Of a stretch of DNA of 64,000 nt, positions 54,851 through 63,954 are shown in pieces. Made by a program: the position numbers and the translations under genes. Position 1 is the first letter of the stretch. Each line of letters begins with the position of its first letter. The DNA is taken from NCBI GenBank assembly GCA_018829465.1, contig JAHJTN010000007.1:1-64000 (forward strand). Direction: 5' to 3'. A model generated the notes under the pieces. It was not told the origin of the DNA, searched no databases, and saw nothing but the letters and a program-made list of their open reading frames with translations. The DNA is from Bacteroidota bacterium. Lineage in GTDB: Bacteria > Bacteroidota > Bacteroidia > Flavobacteriales > Flavobacteriaceae.

Positions 54851-54865
54851 CTGACAAGGTGTCAG
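54851..54865. promoter_or_regulatory. Palindrome CTGACA-N3-TGTCAG between dnaK and ywqE-like gene
   Basis: A perfect 6-bp inverted repeat separated by AGG, 108 bases upstream of dnaK and 84 upstream of the divergent phosphatase gene. Half-sites (TGTCAG, TGACAG) also occur nearby at 54820 and 54885. It looks like an operator; the binding protein is unknown. Confidence 0.5.
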
Positions 54866-54948
54866 AATTGCTGTTACAAACTTTGGTATGACAGATAAAA
54901 TTGAGAACTTAGCACTTTGATTTATTCAGCCATATTTTCTACACTAAA

Positions 54949-55686
54949 ATGTTTTCATTTTTAACCAAAAAACTTCCTATTGCTGAGGTGCTATCCACTG
55001 GTTTTGTCGATATCCACAACCACATTTTACCTGGTATTGATGACGGCGCTAAAGAGACGCATGACAGCCTGAAGATGTTAGCACTCTACAACGATTTGCA
55101 CACAACGCATCTCATAGCCACTCCCCATATTATGGAAGGCGTTTGGGAAAATACAACGGATTCTATACAAACTGCCTTTGACGCATTGCAGACGGCTATG
55201 AAAAACCACGGACTCCAGTCGCCACGGATTCGTTTTGCGGCTGAGTATATGATGGACGAAGGTTTTTTGTATCAGGTTTCCAACAAACAATTATTATGCT
55301 TACAAGGAAATAACGTATTGGTCGAGATGTCGTATTTCCATCCGCCTATCAATTTAAAGGATATCATTTTTGAGATGCAATTGCAAGGTTATGCGCCTGT
55401 TTTGGCACATCCTGAACGCTATATGTTTTACCATAAAAACATGGCCGATTTACTCGATTTAAAAAAAGCGGGCTGTAGCTTCCAACTCAACCTGCTTTCG
55501 CTCACGCCACACTACGGAGAGGAAACCCAAAAAGTTGCCATCGATTTGTTGGAAAAAGGCTATTACGATTTTGTGGGCACCGACGCACACAAAACGGCAC
55601 ATTTATCCAAAATAAAAATGATTGACAAAGCCGGCATCACTCAAAAAATTGGTGCTCTTGCCCAAAACAATAAGCTGCTTGTTTAG
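54949..55686 (+). CDS. YwqE/CpsB-like tyrosine-protein phosphatase (PHP fold)
   Basis: The 245-residue PHP-type metallo-phosphatase removes phosphate from tyrosine kinases of capsule systems. Metal-binding motifs are FVDIHNHILPGIDDG, HLIATPHIMEGVW, AHPERY and VGTDAHKTAHL. It probably acts on the Wzc-like kinase encoded 7 kb away, which lacks an adjacent phosphatase gene. It is divergent from dnaK. Confidence 0.9.
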   Translation: MFSFLTKKLPIAEVLSTGFVDIHNHILPGIDDGAKETHDSLKMLALYNDLHTTHLIATPHIMEGVWENTTDSIQTAFDALQTAMKNHGLQSPRIRFAAEYMMDEGFLYQVSNKQLLCLQGNNVLVEMSYFHPPINLKDIIFEMQLQGYAPVLAHPERYMFYHKNMADLLDLKKAGCSFQLNLLSLTPHYGEETQKVAIDLLEKGYYDFVGTDAHKTAHLSKIKMIDKAGITQKIGALAQNNKLLV

Positions 55687-55689
55687 GTT

Positions 55690-56358
55690 TTATTGGGTTT
55701 CTACTGAGATTCCGGTAAAATAAAGCGTGAAATTTCCATCGGCTCTTTTGTGCGTGGTGGCTATTTTCAACCCCTTATAATCCGAATAACTTTCCCATGT
55801 GGTTGCCAGAGAAGGCTCCGCCTGATTTTCTTTTCTGTACACCCATTCCTGCAGCAAATAATCATCGCCAAAATAGGCATCGTATGCATCGCCGGGTGTG
55901 TAGCCACCCAAATTGGGATAAACGACCGTGAGTTTGTGAAGTTGCTTTTTTGAAATCGGCGCGGTGGCGGTGTCTGTATAGCTGATCGCCAAATCTTTGT
56001 CCCACTTGAGTTGGTAAGGAAACAGCAACCAGAATTTGTCGTTTATAAAGCCACTGTCTGCAGGCTTTAGGCTGTCGTTTAAAAAACCTCTGTTGTAGGT
56101 AACGGTGTCTTGGGCGGTTATGCGGCTTACTTCTTGCGTTGTCGTCTGCCATATCCACGAGCGTTCAAAATGAACAGTATCGCGATCTACGTTAAATGTA
56201 AAATGAATTTTTTTAACGTTTTTCCAATGGTCAAAGCCATGGGCTGTTGCTATTTTTTCCACAACTTGTTGCGCTTGCGGAACAGCAACTTCTTTGGGCG
56301 TTTCTCGGCAGGAACTCAAGGCCAAAAAACAAATCAGAACAAGGGTTGGTTTGTACAT
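55690..56358 (-). CDS. Lipoprotein of unknown function
   Basis: The 222-residue protein has a signal peptide ending in the lipobox LSSC (MYKPTLVLICFLALSSC) and a beta-rich LolA-like domain with repeated strands (KKIHFTFNVDRDTVHFERSWIWQT, then YFGDDYLLQEWVYRKEN). It resembles DUF6503-type flavobacterial lipoproteins, though I am not sure. The start at 56358 is set by the signal peptide; the open frame runs 30 codons further upstream. It lies 4 bases after the dienelactone hydrolase stop, so the two are co-transcribed. Confidence 0.75.
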   Translation of the reverse strand: MYKPTLVLICFLALSSCRETPKEVAVPQAQQVVEKIATAHGFDHWKNVKKIHFTFNVDRDTVHFERSWIWQTTTQEVSRITAQDTVTYNRGFLNDSLKPADSGFINDKFWLLFPYQLKWDKDLAISYTDTATAPISKKQLHKLTVVYPNLGGYTPGDAYDAYFGDDYLLQEWVYRKENQAEPSLATTWESYSDYKGLKIATTHKRADGNFTLYFTGISVETQ

Positions 56359-56362
56359 ACTT

Positions 56363-57226
56363 TTATTGATTAAGCAATTCAATAAGCCTCTTTTTAGCCT
56401 GTTGGTAAGCGTTTTTGTTTTCAGGACTGCCATCTGCGGATGCACCACTTCTCATAAAAGCATGACCTGCGCCCGGGTAAATTACGTATTCGTAGGTGAG
56501 TCCGGCCTCATCCATGATCGCTTTTGTGGGATCAATAGTGGCATTGACGCGGTTGTCGTTGCCACCGTAAAAGCCATATACAGGTATTTGAATTTTTTTG
56601 ATGTCAGTAGCTTCTTGTGGAGCTGTACCGTAAAAGACAAAGGATTTCTCCAGGTTTGGATTGTTGGTGGCGTATCTGAAGCTTTGCGATCCGCCCCAGC
56701 AAAATCCTATTACGGAAACTTTGCAATTAGATGAAGGCGCTTTTTTGATGTACTCGAACACAGCGTTTAAATCTTCTGTGATTTGATCGGGTTTGAGACC
56801 GTACAAAGCCTCCCGCGCAGCGTCTGTTGAGCTAAAATCGGTGGTTTTGGGCACACCCGGGACAGCATTGGAAAGTAAGTCCGGTGCAATGACCAAAAAA
56901 CCTTCAGCGGCCAATTCGTCCGCAAAACTTCGGGCCCAATCGTTCAGGCCTCTGTTTTCGTGTATGAGAATGACAGCGGGGGTGTCGCCCGATTTTTCGG
57001 GGTAGACGACAAAGTTGTACAATTCCCTTCCGCCTACTTCCAGTGTAACCCATTCGTGGTGGCGCGGTGAGCTGTTGAGCTTTTGCAAAAACAGATTGTC
57101 CGATTCTTCTGCCATGACATGGTGGGCGTGAATGTCTTCATTTTCGATGGTTTTGTCTTTGTCTTGATTTTTACAAGAGACCAACACAAATAAAAGTCCG
57201 ATTAGGTAAAATGAGATATTTTTCAT
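56363..57226 (-). CDS. Dienelactone hydrolase family lipoprotein
   Basis: The 287-residue alpha/beta hydrolase has a lipoprotein signal (MKNISFYLIGLLFVLVSC) and a DLH domain. The nucleophile is Cys in GFCWGGSQ, the acid is Asp in GGNDNRV, and His is in PGAGHAFMR, the Cys-Asp-His triad of the family. IHENRGLNDWARSFADELA forms the N-terminal core. The true substrate is unknown; dienelactone is unlikely for a periplasmic lipoprotein. The start was moved 28 codons downstream to the signal peptide. Confidence 0.9.
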   Translation of the reverse strand: MKNISFYLIGLLFVLVSCKNQDKDKTIENEDIHAHHVMAEESDNLFLQKLNSSPRHHEWVTLEVGGRELYNFVVYPEKSGDTPAVILIHENRGLNDWARSFADELAAEGFLVIAPDLLSNAVPGVPKTTDFSSTDAAREALYGLKPDQITEDLNAVFEYIKKAPSSNCKVSVIGFCWGGSQSFRYATNNPNLEKSFVFYGTAPQEATDIKKIQIPVYGFYGGNDNRVNATIDPTKAIMDEAGLTYEYVIYPGAGHAFMRSGASADGSPENKNAYQQAKKRLIELLNQ

Positions 57227-57296
57227 ACAAATTGTTTTTTCAAAGTTAATAAAAAATGTCAGTAATTTTTTGTTTTCAACTTTTTGGTCGATGGTC

Positions 57297-57333
57297 AAAA
57301 AAAAAACCACCTCGGTTTGGAGGTGGTTTTTTT
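57297..57333. terminator. Bidirectional terminator after rplT
   Basis: A stem AAACCACCTC/GAGGTGGTTT with a short loop is flanked by A-runs and T-runs on both sides. It ends the thrS-infC-rpmI-rplT transcript on the minus strand. Confidence 0.88.
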
Positions 57334-57358
57334 GGGTAAGTGAGAAATCGGTTAGAAA

Positions 57359-57703
57359 CTATTTTACTTTGTCAACAATGGCTTTGAAAGCCTCGGGGTG
57401 GTGCATGGCCAAATCGGCAAGGACTTTGCGGTTGAGTTTGATGTCATTCGCTTTGAGTTTTCCCATCAATTGCGAGTAGGAAAGTCCGTGTAGTCTGGCG
57501 CCGGCATTGATTCTGACAATCCACAAAGCGCGAAAGTTTCTCTTTTTGTTTTTGCGGTCTCTGTAGGCGTATTGTAAGCCTTTTTCGACTGCGTTTTTGG
57601 CCACTGTCCAAACGTTTTTACGACGTCCGAAATAGCCTTTGGCCAATTTGAAGATTTTTTTTCTTCTGGCTCTTGATGCGACTGAATTTACTGATCTTGG
57701 CAT
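57359..57703 (-). CDS. rplT: 50S ribosomal protein L20
   Basis: The 114-residue protein has the L20 pattern: the very basic N-terminal helix ([41 protein letters not shown]), [26 protein letters not shown] and [22 protein letters not shown]20 starts 50S assembly and in other bacteria represses translation of its own operon through the leader mRNA. It is the last gene of the operon. Confidence 0.97.
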   Translation of the reverse strand: MPRSVNSVASRARRKKIFKLAKGYFGRRKNVWTVAKNAVEKGLQYAYRDRKNKKRNFRALWIVRINAGARLHGLSYSQLMGKLKANDIKLNRKVLADLAMHHPEAFKAIVDKVK

Positions 57704-57796
57704 AATTTTTCGTTTTTTTGAAGGAGGCGCTTCAACTGGTGAAGTCTTTCTGAGCCCGCTTCAGGGTTAAATAACTGATTACCGTAAGAACAAGGT

Positions 57797-57994
57797 TTAT
57801 TTTAAACGCAGTTGTTCTTTGACGCTGTTTGTGTCCGCATCACTCACCAAAGTACTGTGCGTCAAGCTGAGCTTGCGCTTTTTAGATTTTTTGGTCAGGA
57901 TGTGGCTTTTAAAAGCGTGCTTCCTTTTGATTTTACCTGAGCCGGTAAGCTTAAAACGCTTTTTGGCTCCGGATTTTGTTTTCATTTTTGGCAT
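57797..57994 (-). CDS. rpmI: 50S ribosomal protein L35
   Basis: The 65-residue L35 begins [40 protein letters not shown], the standard highly basic sequence. It lies between infC and rplT as in most bacteria. Confidence 0.97.
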   Translation of the reverse strand: MPKMKTKSGAKKRFKLTGSGKIKRKHAFKSHILTKKSKKRKLSLTHSTLVSDADTNSVKEQLRLK

Positions 57995-58024
57995 AATTAC
58001 CTGTATTAATGATTCTCACTTATT

Positions 58025-58582
58025 CTATTTTGCTTTTTTTGGAGCGATAAACATGGTCATCCTTTTGCCTTCCAACTTGGGAAGTTGTTCCACTTTTCCA
58101 AAGTCTTCTAAATCTTGTGCCAGACGCAACAGTAAGATTTGTCCTTGTTCTTTATAAATAATGGAACGCCCTTTAAAAAATACAAAAGCTTTCAACTTAG
58201 CGCCGTCTTTCAAAAACTTTTCGGCATTGCGCTTTTTAAATTCGTAATCGTGTTCATCTGTTTGCGGACCGAACCGAATTTCTTTGATTACTACATTGGC
58301 CGATTTCGCCTTGATGATTTTTTCTTTCTTCTTCTGTTCGTAAACAAACTTTTTATAGTCTATGATTTTACAAACAGGAGGTTCTGCATTTGGAGAAATT
58401 TCGACCAAATCCAAACCCAATGCGTCAGCCTTTGATAAAGCTTCGCGCGTGGGATAGACGCCCATTTCAACATTGTCGCCAACTAACCTGACTTCCGGGG
58501 CTTTTATTTTGTTGTTGATGCGGTGTGCATCCTCTTTGATGATTCTCGCCGGTCCGGAAAATCTTTTTCTACGAATTGCTAT
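58025..58582 (-). CDS. infC: Translation initiation factor IF-3 with a non-canonical start
   Basis: The 185-residue factor prevents premature joining of 50S and checks the start codon. The frame from the first ATG (58465) would lack the IF3 N-domain. Reading further upstream gives [20 protein letters not shown] then [18 protein letters not shown], a clear IF3 N-domain. Upstream of that is an in-frame stop and no ATG, GTG or TTG. The best start is ATA at 58580-58582 (M-A-I-R), with ATT two codons later possible. Rare starts in infC are known to give autoregulation by IF3 itself. It lies 17 bases after thrS. Confidence 0.9.
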   Translation of the reverse strand: MAIRRKRFSGPARIIKEDAHRINNKIKAPEVRLVGDNVEMGVYPTREALSKADALGLDLVEISPNAEPPVCKIIDYKKFVYEQKKKEKIIKAKSANVVIKEIRFGPQTDEHDYEFKKRNAEKFLKDGAKLKAFVFFKGRSIIYKEQGQILLLRLAQDLEDFGKVEQLPKLEGKRMTMFIAPKKAK

Positions 58583-58599
58583 AACTCTAAATATTTAAA

Positions 58600-60546
58600 T
58601 TAAACAATAAATGTCTTTGTCACTTTTTCAAGGTCTTTTTGAACTATCTCTGCAAAAACTTCCAAGGTCATCGAACCTAAGTCCTCACCACCGTGTTTTC
58701 TCACAGAAACCGTTCCCTCTTCATTTTCTTTTTCACCTACAATAATCATGTAGGGGTATTTTTGCATTTCCGCTTCGCGAATCTTCTTGCCAATAGTCTC
58801 GTTCCTCGAATCTTTTAGGGCGCGAATTTCGTAATTTTCAAGGAGATTTAAAATATTTTCGGCATATTTTTCATATTTCTCACTCACATTTAATATAATC
58901 ACTTGTGTGGGCGTGAGCCAGAGCGGAAAGTTACCTCCGGTATGTTCCAGCAATATTGCTACAAATCGTTCCATACTGCCAAATGGCGCACGATGAATCA
59001 TTACGGGTCTATGTAGTTCATTGTCAGTGCCTTTATAGGTCAAATCGAAGCGTTCGGGTAGGTTGTAGTCAACTTGTATGGTGCCCAATTGCCAGCTTCT
59101 TCCCAGGGCGTCTTTTACCATAAAATCTAGCTTTGGCCCGTAGAAGGCAGCTTCGCCATATTCAATTTTGGTCTTCAGATTTTTTTCCTTTGCAGCATTG
59201 ATAATGGCGTTTTCTGCCTTTTCCCAATTTTCATCTGAACCTATGTATTTTTCCGGTTTTTCCGGATCTCGTAAAGATATTTGGGTAGTAAAATCTTCGA
59301 ATCCCAAAGAACCGAAAACATAGAGGACCAAGTCTATAACTTTTTTAAATTCATCATCGAGTTGGTCTGGTGTACAAAATATGTGGGCATCGTCTTGCGT
59401 AAATCCGCGAACCCTGGTTAGGCCGTGTAGCTCACCGCTTTGTTCGTATCTGTAAACAGTGCCAAACTCAGCATATCGCTTGGGCAAATCTTTGTAGCTC
59501 CAAGGTCTGACGTTGTAGATTTCGCAGTGGTGGGGGCAGTTCATCGGCTTTAGCATAAACAACTCGCCTTCGTTAGGCGTGTGTATGGGCTGAAAACTAT
59601 CCGCACCGTACTTGGCAAAATGGCCTGATGTTTCGTACAATTCTTTTTGTCCGATATGCGGTGAAACGACCATTTCGTAGCCCGCTTTTTTCTGTGCTAT
59701 TTTTAAGAAATTCTCGAGTCTTTCGCGAAGTGCTGCACCTTTGGGCAACCACAATGGCAAACCTTGGCCTACTTTGGGCGAAAAGGCAAAAAGTTCGAGT
59801 TCCTTTCCCAATTTTCTATGGTCTCTTTGCTTGGCTTGTTCTAGTAATTCGAGATATTCATTCAAGTCTTTTTGTTTGGGAAAAGAGATGCCGTAGATGC
59901 GGGTGAGTTGTTTGTTTTTTTCATCGCCACGCCAATAAGCTCCGGCAATACTGAGCAGTTTTACCGCTTTAATGGGACCTGTGTTGGGCAAATGTCCGCC
60001 GCGACAAAGATCTGTAAACGTATGATGGTCGCAGAAAGTGATGGTGCCGTCTTCGAGGTTCTCTATGAGTTCTACTTTAAATTCGTTGCCCAGATTTTGA
60101 TAATATGAAAGGGCCTCAGACTTTGAACTGCTTCTGATTGAAAAGTTGTGTTTGCCGCGCGCTATTTCCAACATTTTATTTTCAATGGCGGGAAAATCTT
60201 TATCTGAAATGCTGTGTCCGTTTGGATCAATGTCGTAGTAAAAGCCGTTTTCGATAGCCGGACCAATAGTGAGTTTGATGCCGGGATATAACATTTCCAA
60301 AGCCTCTGCCAATACGTGTGCAGATGAGTGCCAAAATGCTTTTTTGCCTTCCGGATCGTTCCAAGTGTAAAGCACGAGGCTTCCGTCATGCGTGAGTGGC
60401 GTGGTGATTTCGACAGTTTGCTTGTCAAAGGCAGCAGAAATGACATTTCGGGCCAATCCTTCACTGATGGATTGCGCGACTTCAAAGGGTGTAACCCCTA
60501 CTGCATAAGACCGTGACGAGCCGTCCGGAAAGGAAATTGAAATCAT
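58600..60546 (-). CDS. thrS: Threonyl-tRNA synthetase
   Basis: The 648-residue class II enzyme charges tRNA-Thr. It has a TGS domain (1-60), the editing domain with [11 protein letters not shown] and [10 protein letters not shown], and a catalytic core with [39 protein letters not shown] and [13 protein letters not shown]. The anticodon-binding domain is at the end. Cys in NCPHH and the later histidines provide the zinc site. First gene of the thrS-infC-rpmI-rplT operon. Confidence 0.97.
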   Translation of the reverse strand: MISISFPDGSSRSYAVGVTPFEVAQSISEGLARNVISAAFDKQTVEITTPLTHDGSLVLYTWNDPEGKKAFWHSSAHVLAEALEMLYPGIKLTIGPAIENGFYYDIDPNGHSISDKDFPAIENKMLEIARGKHNFSIRSSSKSEALSYYQNLGNEFKVELIENLEDGTITFCDHHTFTDLCRGGHLPNTGPIKAVKLLSIAGAYWRGDEKNKQLTRIYGISFPKQKDLNEYLELLEQAKQRDHRKLGKELELFAFSPKVGQGLPLWLPKGAALRERLENFLKIAQKKAGYEMVVSPHIGQKELYETSGHFAKYGADSFQPIHTPNEGELFMLKPMNCPHHCEIYNVRPWSYKDLPKRYAEFGTVYRYEQSGELHGLTRVRGFTQDDAHIFCTPDQLDDEFKKVIDLVLYVFGSLGFEDFTTQISLRDPEKPEKYIGSDENWEKAENAIINAAKEKNLKTKIEYGEAAFYGPKLDFMVKDALGRSWQLGTIQVDYNLPERFDLTYKGTDNELHRPVMIHRAPFGSMERFVAILLEHTGGNFPLWLTPTQVIILNVSEKYEKYAENILNLLENYEIRALKDSRNETIGKKIREAEMQKYPYMIIVGEKENEEGTVSVRKHGGEDLGSMTLEVFAEIVQKDLEKVTKTFIV

Positions 60547-60569
60547 ACGTATTTTTTTTTAACGAACTG

Positions 60570-60600
60570 CAAAGATAAGCCGTAATAGTTGCACAAACAA
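60570..60600 (-). promoter_or_regulatory. Promoter of the thrS operon
   Basis: On the minus strand TTG, 20 bases, then TATCTTTG (exact TAnnTTTG). The leader to thrS would be under 25 bases, so no long attenuator or thrS operator-like structure precedes the gene. Confidence 0.72.
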
Positions 60601-60664
60601 GCTGATTTTTTTGCAGTTTTGCAGTGGGTATTTTCCTGCTTATGATTGAATATTGCTGACAAAA

Positions 60665-61519
60665 ATGACCTTAAACGCCTTTAGAATCCTTTTTTTTGAA
60701 ACTTTAGAAAGCTTGTATGACCGGGAAGAAGTACAAGGTTTTTACGCGTTTTTGTTGCGAGAACAATTAGGCATCAGTAGGGTAGAAGCGGTACTTCAGT
60801 CAGAAACTGTGTTGGAGGCATCGATGGAAATTGCATGTAAAGACATACTAAAAAGACTGCAAAATCACGAACCCATTCAGTATATATTCAATCGAACCGA
60901 TTTCTGCGATTTGCCATTTGTTTTAAACAGCAACGTATTGATTCCGAGACCTGAAACCGAAGCGTTGGTTTATTGGATTGTGTCACATTTTGAAAGTGCT
61001 GCACCGCAAAGCCTCAAAGTTTTGGATATTGGGACAGGCAGTGGCTGCATTGCGGTCTCTTTAGCTACATTGCTGCCCAAGGCGGAAGTCAGTGCGATGG
61101 ATATTTCGGGGGAAGCCTTGCAAACCGCACAAGAAAATGCAAGAAGCAACCAAGTGTCAATTCATTTTATGGAGGCAGATATTTTAAAAACGGATTGCTT
61201 AGAAACCGCTTTTGACATTATCGTGAGCAATCCGCCTTATGTCTTAGATCGTGAGCAATCAAAAATGCGAAAAAATGTTTTGCATTTTGAACCACATCGG
61301 GCTTTGTTTGTACCCGATACCAATCCCTTGATTTTTTACGAGAAAATAACCGATTTAGCCCGTAAACACTTAAAGGAAAACGGCCTTCTTTTTTTCGAAA
61401 TCAATGAGGCTTACGGTAATGAAGTCAGCAATTTATTGGCCGTAAATGGGTTTGTAAATATCGAACTCAAAGTCGATTTTTATGGGAAATTCAGGATGAT
61501 AAAAGGATCAAAAAGCTGA
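60665..61519 (+). CDS. prmC: PrmC (HemK), release factor glutamine methyltransferase
   Basis: The 284-residue SAM-dependent enzyme methylates the Gln of the GGQ motif in release factors. It has an N-terminal helical domain, then IPRPETEALV, the SAM loop VLDIGTGSGCIAVSLA and the catalytic SNPPY. A TTG four codons upstream is possible, but the ATG at 60665 fits the family. It converges on pheT with 5 bases between stops. Confidence 0.95.
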   Translation: MTLNAFRILFFETLESLYDREEVQGFYAFLLREQLGISRVEAVLQSETVLEASMEIACKDILKRLQNHEPIQYIFNRTDFCDLPFVLNSNVLIPRPETEALVYWIVSHFESAAPQSLKVLDIGTGSGCIAVSLATLLPKAEVSAMDISGEALQTAQENARSNQVSIHFMEADILKTDCLETAFDIIVSNPPYVLDREQSKMRKNVLHFEPHRALFVPDTNPLIFYEKITDLARKHLKENGLLFFEINEAYGNEVSNLLAVNGFVNIELKVDFYGKFRMIKGSKS

Positions 61520-61524
61520 GCAAA

Positions 61525-63954
61525 TCAACGCAAAACCGCACCAAATTCGGTTTCAAACAAAGTTTGAATCTTTTTCATGATTTTGTCTATCTGTTTGTCT
61601 TCTAAGGTTTTATTTTCGTCTTGCAAAATAAAACTCAACGCATAACTCTTTTTGCCTTCGGGCAGGTTCTTGCCTTCATAAACATCAAACAAATCAACCG
61701 ATTTCAACAGTTTTTTTTCTTGCTTTTTGGCCGTTTCGTAGAGGGCTTGGTAAGAAACAGATTTATCGAGTAGAAGCGCTAGGTCTCTTCTGACTTCAGG
61801 GTATTTTGGTGGTTCGGAAAAAACGAGTTGATTTTTTCCAACCCATGCCATGATGGTATCCCAATTGAAGCTGGCATAATACACGGTTTGCTTGATGCCG
61901 AAATGCTTGCAGACTTTTGCGTGGACTTCACCTATAGTGGCCAAATCTTCTCCGTTTTGCGAAGCTAAAACCAGTGAATCTGAAAACAAACTGCTGTGGC
62001 AAGGCCTGCTTTCCGGTTTGTGAATGCCAAGTTTTTCAAGGCAGGCATGTACCACACCTTTTAAGTAAAAAAAGTGACTTTCTTGTCTTTTTTGAGACCA
62101 ATTTTCCGGAGATATGGCACCGGTTACAAACAATCCTAAACATTTATTTTCGATGTATGCACCGTTTTTTCTTTGGTATTTTTTTCCAAATTCAAAAAGT
62201 TTCAGGTCATTTCGTCTTCTGTTCAGGTTATGTGCTACAGATTCCAAACCGGTAAAAAGCAAATCTTGTCGCATCACTGAAAGGTCTTGACTCAGCGGAT
62301 TTAGTATGTTTACCGCTGAATGATCCTCAAAAGCGGGGTCGAGTTTGTGATATTCGGGGCTGCTGAGCGAATTGGTCATGATTTCGAAGAAACCTTGTGC
62401 CACCAACTGTTGCGCAATGAGATCTTGTATCTTGTAATCTTCAAATTTGCCAACAGTTGCCACAGATGCATTGAGTTTTTCCGAAAACTGAATGTTGTTG
62501 TAACCGTAAATTCTCAGGATTTCTTCGATTACATCCGCCTCTCGGGTTACATCTACGCGATAAGGCGGAATGCTGAGTCCCATGCCAGATTCGGTGACGT
62601 TGATGACTTTGATATCGAGATAGGAAAGTATTTTTTTAATGGTGTCTTCAGGTAAATTTTCACCGATGAGTTTGTTCACTTTTTCGTAAGTGAGAAAAAC
62701 TTTAAAATCTTCTACTTTCTTGGGGTAAAAATCCACAATGTCTGAGGAGATTTTAGCGCCTGAGAGTTCAGAAATGAGAATAGCAGCTCTCTTGAGTGCA
62801 TAATCTACCAAGTTGATATCGATACCGCGCTCAAACCTAAAAGAAGCGTCTGTGTTCAGGTTGTGCCTTTTAGAAGTTTTCCTGACGCTAACCGGATCAA
62901 AATAAGCACTTTCCAGAAAAATGCGTGTGGTTTGTTCTGTTACGCCTGAGTCGAGTCCGCCAAAAACACCGGCTATGCAAAGGGGTTTGTTCTCGTCGCA
63001 AATCATCAAATCTTCAGCGTGCAGTTTTCGCACTACACCGTCAAGCGTGACGAATTCTGTGTTTTCCGGCAGTGTTTTGACAACGATTTTTTTGCTTTTA
63101 ATTTTATCTGCGTCGAAGGCATGCAAGGGCTGTCCAAGTTCGTGAAGCACGTAATTAGTAGCATCAACGACGTTGTTTTTGGGTGTCAAGCCAATGGCTT
63201 TTAGCCTGTTTTTAAGCCAATTGGGCGATTCTTTTACGCTGACATCTGTCAACGAAACGCCGCAATACCGAGGTGCCAATAGTTTGTCTGCGACTTCAAC
63301 ATCTATTTTTAGCGCCCTGTTGTCCACGTTAAAACTGCTGACGGAAGGCGTGATGAGTTCGAGTAATTTTTCTCGCTGAGCAATACCGGCGCGCAGATCT
63401 CTGGCAACTCCCAAATGGCTCATAGCGTCTGCGCGGTTGGGTGTGAGGCCAATTTCATAGACGGTGTCTTCTTCTACCTGATAAACCTTTGAAAGCAGAG
63501 CGCCTGGCGCTAGTTTTTCATCCAAAATTAAAATTCCGTCATGGCTGTTGCCCAATCCAATTTCGTCTTCGGCACAAATCATGCCCTCACTGACTTGCCC
63601 TCTGATTTTTCCTTGTTTGATGACCCAGGGTTTATTCTCTTTATCGAACAATTGTGTCCCCACCGTGGCAACGGGTACTTTTTGACCTACTGCTACATTG
63701 GGCGCTCCGCAAACTATATGAAGCGGTTTTTCTAGGCCAATATCAACGGTTGTCACTTTGAGTCTGTCTGCATCCGGATGCTTATCGCATGTCAAAACTT
63801 GCCCAACTAAGATGCCTTTTAGACCACCTCTAACAGAAGAGAAACTTTCCACGCCTTCTACCTCAAGACCTAAATCCGTCAGTATTTCAGCAATTCTGTC
63901 GGGTGATTCGGTTGTTTTTATAAATTGTTTTAACCAATTATGTGAAATTTTCAT
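61525..63954 (-). CDS. pheT: Phenylalanyl-tRNA synthetase beta subunit
   Basis: The 809-residue beta chain of the heterotetrameric PheRS is complete. It has a tRNA-binding OB domain (about 40-150, GQVLTCDKHPDADRLKVTTVDIG), the B3/4 editing domain, the B5 domain, the catalytic-like core with SLSSPEYHKLDPAFE, and the C-terminal FDX-ACB anticodon domain (FSEPPKYPEVRRDLALLLD). pheS is not in this window. The ATGAAA start is preceded directly by a shortened copy of the dispersed repeat. Confidence 0.96.
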   Translation of the reverse strand: MKISHNWLKQFIKTTESPDRIAEILTDLGLEVEGVESFSSVRGGLKGILVGQVLTCDKHPDADRLKVTTVDIGLEKPLHIVCGAPNVAVGQKVPVATVGTQLFDKENKPWVIKQGKIRGQVSEGMICAEDEIGLGNSHDGILILDEKLAPGALLSKVYQVEEDTVYEIGLTPNRADAMSHLGVARDLRAGIAQREKLLELITPSVSSFNVDNRALKIDVEVADKLLAPRYCGVSLTDVSVKESPNWLKNRLKAIGLTPKNNVVDATNYVLHELGQPLHAFDADKIKSKKIVVKTLPENTEFVTLDGVVRKLHAEDLMICDENKPLCIAGVFGGLDSGVTEQTTRIFLESAYFDPVSVRKTSKRHNLNTDASFRFERGIDINLVDYALKRAAILISELSGAKISSDIVDFYPKKVEDFKVFLTYEKVNKLIGENLPEDTIKKILSYLDIKVINVTESGMGLSIPPYRVDVTREADVIEEILRIYGYNNIQFSEKLNASVATVGKFEDYKIQDLIAQQLVAQGFFEIMTNSLSSPEYHKLDPAFEDHSAVNILNPLSQDLSVMRQDLLFTGLESVAHNLNRRRNDLKLFEFGKKYQRKNGAYIENKCLGLFVTGAISPENWSQKRQESHFFYLKGVVHACLEKLGIHKPESRPCHSSLFSDSLVLASQNGEDLATIGEVHAKVCKHFGIKQTVYYASFNWDTIMAWVGKNQLVFSEPPKYPEVRRDLALLLDKSVSYQALYETAKKQEKKLLKSVDLFDVYEGKNLPEGKKSYALSFILQDENKTLEDKQIDKIMKKIQTLFETEFGAVLR

